Shown here: positions 1-5,456 of the stretch, piece after piece | Layout: every line of letters begins with the position of its first letter | Position numbering within the stretch: the first letter of the stretch is position 1 | Assembly: GCA_902797925.1 (NCBI GenBank) | Contig: CADBUT010000188.1 | Span: 1 to 5,554 of the forward strand | From: an uncultured Spirochaetaceae bacterium | GTDB lineage: Bacteria; Spirochaetota; Spirochaetia; Treponematales; Treponemataceae | Direction of reading: 5' to 3' | Length of the DNA stretch: 5,554 nt | Made by a program: the position numbers and the translations under genes | The notes under the pieces: generated by a model | The model's database searches: none | What the model saw: only the letters and a program-made list of their open reading frames with translations | Told to the model about the DNA's origin: nothing

Positions 1-411
1 ATTTTAAGTGTAGATGTCGGTGAAAAAGTATGCAGAGAAGTATCTGTAAACGGTGAAACTTTTTCAAGATGGTTGATAGTTAAAGAAATTTCAGAATACA
101 ACAGCAAAGGAAATGAAATCCATTACAAAGACAGAGACGGCTATGAAGAATGGTGCGAATACGATGGTAACGGGAAAGAGATTCATTATAAAAATAATAA
201 CGGCATTGAAGATTGGTATGAATATGATAAAAAAGGTAATCTTATCCATGATAAAGACAGCACAGACTATGAAAAATGGCATGAATACGACAATAATGGA
301 AATGAGATTCATTTTAAAGACAATGCGGGCTATGAAGAATGGTATGAATACACTTTCTGGAAGGACGGTACTAAAAAAACTGTGTTGTCTATGTTAAAGA
401 GTAGATTATAG
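1..411 (+). CDS. Tandem-repeat (YD/RHS-like) protein, 5'-truncated
   Basis: The frame is open from the first base of the window to the TAA at 409-411, so only the last 136 residues are present and the real start lies to the left; a TTG at 73 is in frame, but coding continues before it. About 31 residues of non-repetitive sequence are followed by four 21-residue repeats (residues 32-115), each with an EYDxxGNEIHYK core and a GYEEWY end. A fifth EY begins a divergent tail rich in Lys and Thr that ends SMLKSRL. The YDxxGN element resembles the YD repeats of RHS-type proteins, but the 21-residue period and the conserved Trp differ from the classic form. I know of no assigned function. No signal peptide or toxin domain is visible in the part seen. 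The gene is A+T-rich like the toxin-antitoxin pair that follows. Confidence is high that it is coding and low for any function. Confidence 0.75.
   Translation: MLSVDVGEKVCREVSVNGETFSRWLIVKEISEYNSKGNEIHYKDRDGYEEWCEYDGNGKEIHYKNNNGIEDWYEYDKKGNLIHDKDSTDYEKWHEYDNNGNEIHFKDNAGYEEWYEYTFWKDGTKKTVLSMLKSRL
94..345 (+). repeat. Four tandem 63-bp coding repeats
   Basis: Units lie at 94-156, 157-219, 220-282 and 283-345, each starting with GAATA(C/T) and encoding 21 residues. The units keep Glu-Tyr, Gly-Asn/Lys, Ile-His, Lys and Trp positions but differ at many synonymous and surface positions. They therefore look like old repeats kept by selection on the protein rather than a recent DNA expansion. Confidence 0.85.
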
Positions 412-536
412 TTTTCAAACTTTACATTCATAACGACCAATGAAAACTCGATATAGTCTTATCAAACCTGTGATGTTGCGGTGTGGAATAAGAATCTTCT
501 TGAAATATTACCAATGTGCTATTTGTATGAGCAAAT

Positions 537-565
537 TTGATTTATGTGCGACATTGTGTTATATT
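537..565 (+). promoter_or_regulatory. Promoter of the toxin-antitoxin operon
   Basis: A -35 element TTGATT (537-542) is followed after 17 bases by the -10 element TATATT (560-565). The -10 is preceded by TGT (557-559), the TGn signature of an extended -10. The predicted transcription start is near 572, giving a leader of about 28 bases that includes the GGAGG ribosome binding site at 588-592. The promoter is inferred from sequence only. Confidence 0.6.
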
Positions 566-575
566 GTATATACAA
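564..575 (+). promoter_or_regulatory. Palindromic operator candidate for the antitoxin
   Basis: TTGTATATACAA is a perfect 12-bp palindrome overlapping the end of the -10 element and the predicted transcription start. As I recall, RelB of Escherichia coli binds hexads close to TTGTAA arranged as TTGTAATTACAA, so this site differs from that operator only in the central bases. An ATGT/ACAT pair at 544-554 and TTGTGT at 554-559 may be weaker half-sites upstream. Autorepression by the antitoxin or antitoxin-toxin complex is the expected role, by inference. Confidence 0.5.
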
Positions 576-599
576 AATGATTATTCTGGAGGCAAAACT

Positions 600-851
600 A
601 TGGCAACACTCAGCATTAGAACTGATGACAGCAAAAAACACAATTTTGAAGGATTCTGCGAGTCCATTGGAATTACTGTAAGTTCTGCAGTCAATATGTT
701 TATGACAGCCTGTCTTCGTGAAAATAAAATTCCTTTTGAGCTTAAAGCTGACCCGTTCTGGAGCGAAGAAAATCAGGAACGGCTTAGAATTTCTTTGGAG
801 CACGCAAAACAAGGAAAACTTACAAAGCACGAAATCACCGAGGTTGACTAA
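600..851 (+). CDS. RelB/DinJ-family antitoxin
   Basis: This 83-residue protein is the labile antitoxin of a type II module. It should bind and neutralise the toxin encoded immediately downstream and repress the shared promoter. The N-terminus ATLSIRTDD forms the ribbon of a ribbon-helix-helix DNA-binding fold. Helices follow (about residues 11-23 and 28-41, with SSAVNMFMTACLREN), then the family hallmark KIPFELKADPF (43-53). The acidic and basic C-terminal part (residues 54-83, EENQERLRISLEHAKQGK then HEITEVD) is the usual toxin-wrapping segment. The ATG at 600 is chosen because GGAGG (588-592) sits seven bases upstream and the family starts with M-A-T/x-L; an upstream in-frame TTG at 537 falls in the promoter. 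The stop codon overlaps the toxin start by one base. Family assignment is firm; DinJ versus RelB subgroup is not settled. Confidence 0.92.
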   Translation: MATLSIRTDDSKKHNFEGFCESIGITVSSAVNMFMTACLRENKIPFELKADPFWSEENQERLRISLEHAKQGKLTKHEITEVD

Positions 852-1120
852 TGAATAAACTTTGGACTGATGAAGCTTGGGAAGATTTTTTGATTCTTCA
901 TTCAGATAAAAAACTCTTAAAAAAACTGAATGCCATTTTAAAAGACATTGACCGCAACGGTTACGATGGAATCGGAAAGCCAGAGCCTTTAAAAGATAAT
1001 CTTTCTGGTTATTGGAGCCGCCGGATTGATGACTATAACCGCATTGTTTACAAAATCGTTGAAGAAAATGGAAAAAAGCATATTGAAATTTTGCAATGCG
1101 GAACACACTACCACAAATAA
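851..1120 (+). CDS. yoeB: YoeB/Txe-family mRNA interferase toxin
   Basis: This 89-residue protein matches the YoeB family over its length (E. coli YoeB has 84 residues). Members of the family bind the ribosome and cleave mRNA in the A site, stopping translation. The signature GKPEPLKDNLSGYWSRRI (42-59) is present. The catalytic residues known from E. coli YoeB (Glu46, Arg65, His83, Tyr84) correspond here to Glu45, Arg64, His86 and Tyr87. The protein ends with two extra residues, HK, after the catalytic HY pair. The ATG at 851 overlaps the antitoxin stop (TAATG), implying translational coupling so that the antitoxin is made first. Nothing suggests inactivation. In E. coli the YoeB partner is the unrelated antitoxin YefM, so the pairing with a RelB/DinJ antitoxin is a mixed module. 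No clear terminator follows; the 12-bp palindrome AATAAGCTTATT (1116-1127) spans the stop codon but lacks a loop or T-tract. Confidence 0.94.
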   Translation: MNKLWTDEAWEDFLILHSDKKLLKKLNAILKDIDRNGYDGIGKPEPLKDNLSGYWSRRIDDYNRIVYKIVEENGKKHIEILQCGTHYHK

Positions 1121-1197
1121 GCTTATTGCATTATTCCATTTGACAAGGCAAACACATTCGCCTATTGAACAACCTGCATAATATTCCGAAAAGCTGT

Positions 1198-1225
1198 TTA
1201 ACAAGATTCCGGTTTATGCTATATT
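1198..1225 (+). promoter_or_regulatory. purU promoter (extended -10), probably leaderless
   Basis: TTAACA (1198-1203) matches the -35 consensus at five of six positions. After a 16-base spacer comes TATATT (1220-1225), preceded by TGC (1217-1219), an extended -10. Only six bases (CTAGAC) separate the -10 from the purU ATG at 1232, so transcription should start at or within a base or two of the start codon. A second -35-like TTGACA at 1140-1145 has no good -10 partner at normal spacing (TATTGA at 1163). Confidence 0.6.
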
Positions 1226-1231
1226 CTAGAC

Positions 1232-2083
1232 ATGAACACAAATACCTATATTTTAACAATTCAATGTGCAGACCAGAACTCAATTATTGCTGCGGTGAGC
1301 GGCTGCATTTCCGAAAACGGCGGAAATATTCTTAATCTGGCACAGCATACAGCTGTAGACATCAACATGTTTTTCTGCCGCATTAAATTTGAAGCGACAG
1401 ATAAATTCAATTTGGAATCATTCAAAAAAGGTTTTTCAAAGCTTGAGGAAAAATATAATCTTACATGGCATGTCTTTGATATGGCTGTTAAAAAGCGCGT
1501 TGCAATTCTTGTTTCTAAGACAAGTCACTGTCTTTACGAACTTATGCTGAAATATGCTGACGGCGAGCTTGACTGCGAAATTCCGGTAATTATCTCGAAT
1601 CATCCGGATTTGGCTCATGTTGCCACTTCGTTCCACATTCCGTTTTATCAGGTAGACCCGGCAAAAGGCAAAGCTGAATACGAAGCTGACCTTGAGGCAA
1701 TTCTTCAGCAGTACAAGATTGACTTTGTAGTTCTTGCCCGCTATATGCAGGTTATGAGCGGCGACTTCTGCAAACGCTGGCACAACCGCTGCATCAACAT
1801 TCATCATGGATTTTTGCCGGCTTTCCGCGGTGCAAAACCTTATCATCAGGCATGGAACAAGGGCGTAAAGATTATCGGTGCGACCGGTCATTTTGCGACA
1901 GAAGACCTTGATCAGGGCCCGATTATCTATCAGGATGTTATCCGTGTAAACGACACGCGCTCTATCGATGAATTTATCCGCATGGGTAAAGACGTTGAAC
2001 GTCATGTTCTTTATGAAGCCGTGCGCCGTTATCTTGCACATTCAATCTTCTTTTACGAAGGCCGCACTTTCGTAATCGAATAA
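1232..2083 (+). CDS. purU: Formyltetrahydrofolate deformylase
   Basis: PurU hydrolyses 10-formyltetrahydrofolate to formate and tetrahydrofolate in the cytoplasm, balancing the one-carbon pool and supplying formate that PurT-type enzymes can use in purine synthesis. The 283-residue length is normal for the family. An N-terminal ACT domain (about residues 5-85, with SGCISENGGNILNLAQHT) precedes a formyltransferase-fold catalytic domain (about 88-270). Active-site residues by comparison with PurN are Asn189 and His191 in CINIHHGFLPAFRGAKPYHQA and Asp227 in TEDLDQGPII; ARYMQVMS (169-176) is another family motif. The HH after Asn-Ile and the KPYHQA stretch separate it from PurN glycinamide formyltransferase. 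The ATG at 1232 is supported by the ACT domain starting at residue 5, an in-frame stop at 1199-1201 and no other standard start codon between. No Shine-Dalgarno sequence precedes it. It stands alone: 111 bases follow the toxin, and a palindromic repeat separates it from the alpha-galactosidase gene. Confidence 0.95.
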   Translation: MNTNTYILTIQCADQNSIIAAVSGCISENGGNILNLAQHTAVDINMFFCRIKFEATDKFNLESFKKGFSKLEEKYNLTWHVFDMAVKKRVAILVSKTSHCLYELMLKYADGELDCEIPVIISNHPDLAHVATSFHIPFYQVDPAKGKAEYEADLEAILQQYKIDFVVLARYMQVMSGDFCKRWHNRCINIHHGFLPAFRGAKPYHQAWNKGVKIIGATGHFATEDLDQGPIIYQDVIRVNDTRSIDEFIRMGKDVERHVLYEAVRRYLAHSIFFYEGRTFVIE

Positions 2084-2117
2084 AACTGACATAGATGAAT
2101 GCCAGAAAGCATTAAAT

Positions 2118-2181
2118 GTCATTGCCCGGCGTGACCGGGCAATCTTGCTCAAAAGATTGTCGGGTCAAGCCCGACAATGAC
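2118..2181. repeat. Composite REP/BIME-like palindromic element
   Basis: Two 29-bp units in inverted orientation (2118-2146 and 2153-2181) flank a 6-base centre. Both units, read from the outside in, begin GTCATTG and end CAATCTT. Unit one holds the stem TTGCCCGG/CCGGGCAA (2122-2129, 2135-2142, loop CGTGA). Unit two holds TTGTCGGG/CCCGACAA (2157-2164, 2170-2177, loop TCAAG). The outer ends GTCATTG and CAATGAC (2118-2124, 2175-2181) and the inner ends CAATCTT and AAGATTG (2140-2146, 2153-2159) can also pair, so a cloverleaf-like or single long hairpin form is possible. There is no T-tract, so it is not a standard terminator. It lies between purU and the alpha-galactosidase gene, where such elements often sit. 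The repeat family assignment is from pattern recognition. Confidence 0.88.
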
Positions 2182-2198
2182 GAATTATTGCAAATAAT
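2171..2198 (+). promoter_or_regulatory. Weak promoter candidate for the alpha-galactosidase gene
   Basis: CCGACA (2171-2176) and AATAAT (2193-2198, five of six bases of the -10 consensus) are separated by 16 bases. The -35 half would be supplied by the end of the palindromic repeat. The predicted start near 2205 leaves a leader of about 33 bases with a good ribosome binding site. The match is weak, and read-through from purU is the alternative. Confidence 0.22.
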
Positions 2199-2224
2199 GC
2201 AAAACTGCAAGATTGCATTCTGCA
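2189..2224. promoter_or_regulatory. Ladder of five TGCA tetramers before the alpha-galactosidase gene
   Basis: TGCA occurs at 2189, 2198, 2206, 2214 and 2221 (first bases), spaced 9, 8, 8 and 7. Two of them form inverted arms, AATGCA (2196-2201) and TGCATT (2214-2219), and ATTATT/AATAAT (2184-2189, 2193-2198) form a further small inverted repeat. The cluster ends just before the ribosome binding site. It could be an operator for a sugar-responsive regulator, but simple A+T-rich repetition is also possible. Confidence 0.25.
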
Positions 2225-2237
2225 TTAAGGGGGAAAA

Positions 2238-4451
2238 ATGCCGGTTGTTTTTGAAAAATGCGCAGAGGACGGAACTTCGTTTTTTCTGCTCAATACGCCG
2301 AATTCAAGCTACATTATTTCAGTCTTAAAAAACGGAATAGTGTCACATTCAGGCTGGAGCCGCCGTATTGAAAAATGGAGCGGAAACTCTGCAATTTGGA
2401 AAACAGACCGCGGCGTTAATTTGCTGCCGGATTTAGACCCAAGAAACCTTTCGCTTGACACTATGCCGCAGGAATACAGTACAGCAGGCAAAAGCGACTT
2501 TAGACCGGGCGCAATAGAGCTTGCTCTGAACGACGGTACGCACACCCTTGATTTGCGCTATTTTTCGCATGATATAATAGAAGAAAAGCCGCAGTTAGAA
2601 GGCTTGCCCGCTACTTATTCAGTAAACAGCGGCGAAGTTGAAACGCTTGCGCTTAAGCTTAAAGACACAAAGTATGACATTTTTGTTACGCTTTTTTATG
2701 CGGCTTGGGCTGAGCGCGATGTAATCTGCCGCTGGGTAAAAATTGAAAACAAAACTGACGGCAAAATAAAAATCGAAAAAGTGATGAGCGCCTGCATTGA
2801 TTTTGCAGGTTCAGACTATAAAATGCTTCAAATGTCAGGCTCATGGGGTAGGGAGCGCAAGGTTTATATGCGTGACCTTGTGCCCGGCACGCAGAGCATA
2901 GAAAGCAGACGCGGTTCTTCAAGCCATCATCAGAATCCGTTTGTGGCTCTGCTAGCAAAAGACGCATCTGAAGATTCAGGCGAAGTTTTCGGCTTTAATT
3001 TTGTCTACAGCGGCAACTTTGAGGCAAGAATTGACGTTGATTATATGGAATCAGCGCGCTTTTCTATGGGAATAAACCCGTACAATTTCAGCTGGAATCT
3101 TGAAGCTGGTGCTTCGTTTACAGCGCCTGAAGTTGTAATGGTCTATTCTAAAGACGGTCTCGGTGCAATGAGCCGCACTTTTCATGATTTGTACAGAGAG
3201 CGCCTTTGCCGCGGCCAGTGGAAAGACAAGCCGCGCCCGATTGTCATCAACAACTGGGAAGCCACATACTTTGACTTTGACGAGAAAAAGCTTTGCGCCC
3301 TTGCGGACGCGGCAAAAGATGCCGGTGTTGAGATGTTCGTTCTTGATGACGGCTGGTTCGGCAACAGGTTTGACGACAGACGCGCTTTGGGCGACTGGGT
3401 TGTAAACACGCAGAAACTTAAAGGCGGGCTACCATACATCGTTTCAGAGATGAAAAAGCGCGGCTTGGGCTTTGGGCTTTGGGTTGAGCCAGAGATGGTT
3501 TCGCCTGAAAGTGAGCTTTACAAGGCGCACCCTGACTGGTGCATTCACATTCCGGGGCGCGAAATGTACCTTGCGCGCACACAGCTTATGCTTGACTTGA
3601 GCCGCAAAGAAGTAACAGATTATCTTTTTGAGACTTTGTCGGGCGTTTTTGCTTCGGCAGACATTTCCTATATAAAGTGGGATTTTAACCGCTACATGAC
3701 TGATGCGTATTCAGAGGGGCTTGAAACTGAGCAGCAGCAGGAAGTTGCGCACCGCTATGTGCTCGGTCTTTACAGCCTGCTTGAGCGGCTGACGGCGAAG
3801 TTCCCGCATATACTGTTTGAGTCGTGCGCTTCTGGCGGCGGCAGATTTGACCCGGGCATTTTGTACTATATGCCGCAGATTTGGACTAGCGACAATACGG
3901 ACGCACTTTCGCGCATTTCGATTCAAGCCGGAACAACTCTTGTTTATCCGCCGTCTGCGATGTCTTGCCATGTTTCAGCAGTGCCGAACCATCAGACCGG
4001 GCGCATTACACCGCTTGCACAGCGCGCTTTTACCGCAATGGCCGGCACTTACGGCTACGAGCTTGATATGACAAAGCTTTCTAAGGAAGAGATTGTGCAG
4101 ATTGCGGAATATTCAAACTTTTACAAGAAAATCCGCTCTATTGTTCAGTCCGGCGACCTTTACAGGCTTGTCTCTCCATGGGAAAAATCTGACAAAGTTG
4201 AAAAATACGCCGCATGGATGAATGTCTCTAAAGACAAGTCTTTTGCCGTTGTTACAGTTTCGTGGGTTTATGCAGAGGCACTTGCGCCAAAGATTGTGCT
4301 TAAACTAAAAGGGCTTGACGGGAACGCAGACTACAAGGACTTGAAGAGCGGCAAAATCTATAGTGCAAAAGAGCTTATGTACTACGGCCTGCTGCTTGCA
4401 AACCTGTGGCCCGGCAATGCCTCAGAGCAGATACTGCTTGAGCGCGTGTAA
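2238..4451 (+). CDS. Alpha-galactosidase, glycoside hydrolase family 36
   Basis: This 737-residue enzyme, a normal length for bacterial GH36 (genes variously named agaA, agaN, rafA), removes terminal alpha-1,6-galactose from melibiose, raffinose-family sugars or galactomannan fragments by a retaining mechanism. An N-terminal beta-sandwich (about 1-330) precedes the catalytic barrel (about 331-650) and a C-terminal beta domain. Visible motifs are NNWEATYFDF (338-347), VLDDGWFGNR (368-377), GLWVEPEMVSP (413-423), KWDFNR (480-485) with nucleophile Asp482, SCASGGGRFDPG (529-540), and WTSDNTDA (549-556) with acid/base Asp552. No signal peptide is present, so it acts in the cytoplasm on imported oligosaccharides. 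The ATG at 2238 has AAGGGGG (2227-2233) just upstream and matches the family N-terminus. It is more G+C-rich than the repeat-protein and toxin-antitoxin genes. No transporter or regulator is adjacent; it converges on the ASCH gene with 32 bases between. All key residues are intact; exact substrate is inferred. Confidence 0.96.
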   Translation: MPVVFEKCAEDGTSFFLLNTPNSSYIISVLKNGIVSHSGWSRRIEKWSGNSAIWKTDRGVNLLPDLDPRNLSLDTMPQEYSTAGKSDFRPGAIELALNDGTHTLDLRYFSHDIIEEKPQLEGLPATYSVNSGEVETLALKLKDTKYDIFVTLFYAAWAERDVICRWVKIENKTDGKIKIEKVMSACIDFAGSDYKMLQMSGSWGRERKVYMRDLVPGTQSIESRRGSSSHHQNPFVALLAKDASEDSGEVFGFNFVYSGNFEARIDVDYMESARFSMGINPYNFSWNLEAGASFTAPEVVMVYSKDGLGAMSRTFHDLYRERLCRGQWKDKPRPIVINNWEATYFDFDEKKLCALADAAKDAGVEMFVLDDGWFGNRFDDRRALGDWVVNTQKLKGGLPYIVSEMKKRGLGFGLWVEPEMVSPESELYKAHPDWCIHIPGREMYLARTQLMLDLSRKEVTDYLFETLSGVFASADISYIKWDFNRYMTDAYSEGLETEQQQEVAHRYVLGLYSLLERLTAKFPHILFESCASGGGRFDPGILYYMPQIWTSDNTDALSRISIQAGTTLVYPPSAMSCHVSAVPNHQTGRITPLAQRAFTAMAGTYGYELDMTKLSKEEIVQIAEYSNFYKKIRSIVQSGDLYRLVSPWEKSDKVEKYAAWMNVSKDKSFAVVTVSWVYAEALAPKIVLKLKGLDGNADYKDLKSGKIYSAKELMYYGLLLANLWPGNASEQILLERV

Positions 4452-4483
4452 TTTGACTTCCTGCAAATTTGGTGTTGGTGCGG

Positions 4484-4933
4484 TTAGTTCATCAGCTGAA
4501 AACATTCAAATACGACCGGCATTGAGGGCTTAAATTCATAGCCCATGATGCTACTGTCGTAGTCGAAAAAATCTGCATATCTTGCGCGCCAGTCTTCAAG
4601 CGAATCGTCTTCACCTTCTTTTTGCGCCATCTCCCAGGTAACGTCTTCGAAGGGCAGCACAGTAACATCAGTAATTTGAATAACGCCTTTCGGTTCGCCG
4701 TTCCAGTCAGAAAGCACATAGAACGAGCCTGATTTTGGAATTTTCTCGTTGTCAAGCTCAAAGGCTTCCAGCGCAGAAGTTGAGGCGCGCTTTTTGCCGC
4801 AAAGAATAAGTGCAAGTTCTTCCACAGAAGCATTGTCAGTGTTCTCAAAAGAAAGCTCGCCTGCATAAAATGTGTCTTTCTTTAGATTATGGTTCTGTAA
4901 AAAATCAGTCCAATATTTTTCAATCTTATTCAT
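4484..4933 (-). CDS. ASCH domain-containing protein
   Basis: This 149-residue protein belongs to the longer ASCH group (COG4405-like, formerly DUF984 in some annotations). ASCH is a small beta-barrel fold related to the PUA domain and is thought to bind RNA or nucleotides; some distant members are ribonucleases or deacylate modified nucleosides, but this group has no established reaction. Visible features are YWTDFLQ near the start (7-13), LILCGKKRASTSAL (42-55, the conserved GKK-x-A-T/S loop), a SGSFYVLSDWNGEPKGVIQITDV strand pair (about 68-90), EGEDDSLEDWR (106-116), and the C-terminal PSMPVVFECF strand. The ATG at 4933 is preferred over an upstream frame extension because TGAGG sits five bases before it, and the family begins close to this point. 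It is the second gene of a minus-strand operon, seven bases after the DUF456 stop; its ribosome binding site reuses bases of that stop codon. Role unknown. Confidence 0.88.
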   Translation of the reverse strand: MNKIEKYWTDFLQNHNLKKDTFYAGELSFENTDNASVEELALILCGKKRASTSALEAFELDNEKIPKSGSFYVLSDWNGEPKGVIQITDVTVLPFEDVTWEMAQKEGEDDSLEDWRARYADFFDYDSSIMGYEFKPSMPVVFECFQLMN

Positions 4934-4940
4934 TTTTGCC

Positions 4941-5423
4941 TCATTTGAAAGACATAACAAAAACAGCGATGAATGCGGCTACAGTGATCATCTTTACGCC
5001 TGTGCCACATAAAAAGCCCAGAAATGCACCCCATGCAGCTTTTAAGGCTCTGTCTGTGTTGCGTCTGTCGTGAATCAGCTCGCCGATGAATGCGCCGGCA
5101 AAAGGACCTGCGATAATGCCGATTGGCCCGATAAAAAGCCCTGCAATAAGGCCGAGCGTTGCGCCGATTGTGCCGGCTTTGCTTCCGCCGGATTTTTTTG
5201 TTGCAAGCACCGGAAAAATGTTGTCGAGCACCGAAACAAACACGGCCGCCACGGCGCAGATTATCAGCACCGGCAGAGAGATGTTGCAAAGGTTAGAGAA
5301 AAAAGCCAGAAGAAGCCCCGCCCAAGCAAGCGGCGCACCCGGAATAACCGGAACAAACGTGCCCAAAAAACCGATAAGCAGCAGAAGCCCAGCTCCCACC
5401 GCAAGCAGAATGTCTATAATCAT
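4941..5423 (-). CDS. DUF456 family membrane protein
   Basis: This 160-residue, very hydrophobic inner-membrane protein matches the DUF456 family, which has no known biochemical role. Likely membrane segments are about 3-22, 29-44 and 50-71, followed by a long glycine-rich stretch at 84-118 and a last pair at about 128-157. Family landmarks are the G-x-VPVIPGAPLAWAG loop (21-36), a short basic KKSGGSKAG segment (76-84) and the glycine-rich GLIAGLFIGPIGIIAGPFAG (91-110) followed by GEL. The ATG at 5423 is fixed by an in-frame TAG three codons upstream (5435-5433) and the absence of other starts between. There is no Shine-Dalgarno sequence, but an extended -10 lies six bases before the ATG. It is the first gene of an apparent operon with the ASCH gene. 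The family is called with good confidence; function is unknown. Confidence 0.9.
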   Translation of the reverse strand: MIIDILLAVGAGLLLLIGFLGTFVPVIPGAPLAWAGLLLAFFSNLCNISLPVLIICAVAAVFVSVLDNIFPVLATKKSGGSKAGTIGATLGLIAGLFIGPIGIIAGPFAGAFIGELIHDRRNTDRALKAAWGAFLGFLCGTGVKMITVAAFIAVFVMSFK

Positions 5424-5429
5424 GCAGTT

Positions 5430-5456
5430 ATTCTAGCATGAATCCGCGTTTAACAA
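5430..5456 (-). promoter_or_regulatory. Extended -10 promoter of the DUF456-ASCH operon
   Basis: On the minus strand TAGAAT (5435-5430) is preceded by TGC (5438-5436), an extended -10. A weak -35, TTGTTA (5456-5451), lies 15 bases upstream. Six bases (AACTGC) separate the -10 from the ATG at 5423, the same distance as at purU, so the transcript should begin at or next to the start codon. Confidence 0.5.

Noticed and set aside
564..575. LexA box at the toxin-antitoxin promoter (by analogy with E. coli dinJ-yafQ)
   Set aside because: The TGT and ACA halves are separated by only four bases, not the spacing of the E. coli-type LexA site, and the Gram-positive GAAC/GTTC form is absent; a RelB-type operator fits better.
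1116..1127. Palindrome AATAAGCTTATT as a terminator of the toxin-antitoxin operon
   Set aside because: It has no loop, would form at most a four-base A+T-rich stem, and lacks a following T-tract.
1140..1204. Integron attC-like site (GTTTAAC, TTGAAC) between the toxin gene and purU
   Set aside because: No properly spaced complementary core sites or long imperfect hairpin can be drawn, there is no integrase, and GTTTAAC is better explained as part of the purU -35 region.
2118..2181. The palindromic element as a rho-independent terminator of purU
   Set aside because: The stems are strong, but no run of T follows on either strand, and the duplicated inverted units point to an interspersed repeat; an effect on mRNA stability remains possible.
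2238..2255. The hexapeptide MPVVFE and 16 of 18 matching bases shared by the GH36 start (2238-2255) and the ASCH C-terminus (minus strand, 4522-4505)
   Set aside because: The motif is explained in the ASCH protein by a family-conserved strand and in GH36 by a normal N-terminal strand; similarity stops immediately outside, so coincidence is likelier than duplication or gene conversion.
2116..2328. Plus-strand 70-residue reading frame beginning MSLPGVTGQS
   Set aside because: Its start is the palindromic repeat itself, a frequent source of spurious predicted proteins, and its 3' part overlaps the GH36 gene in another frame.
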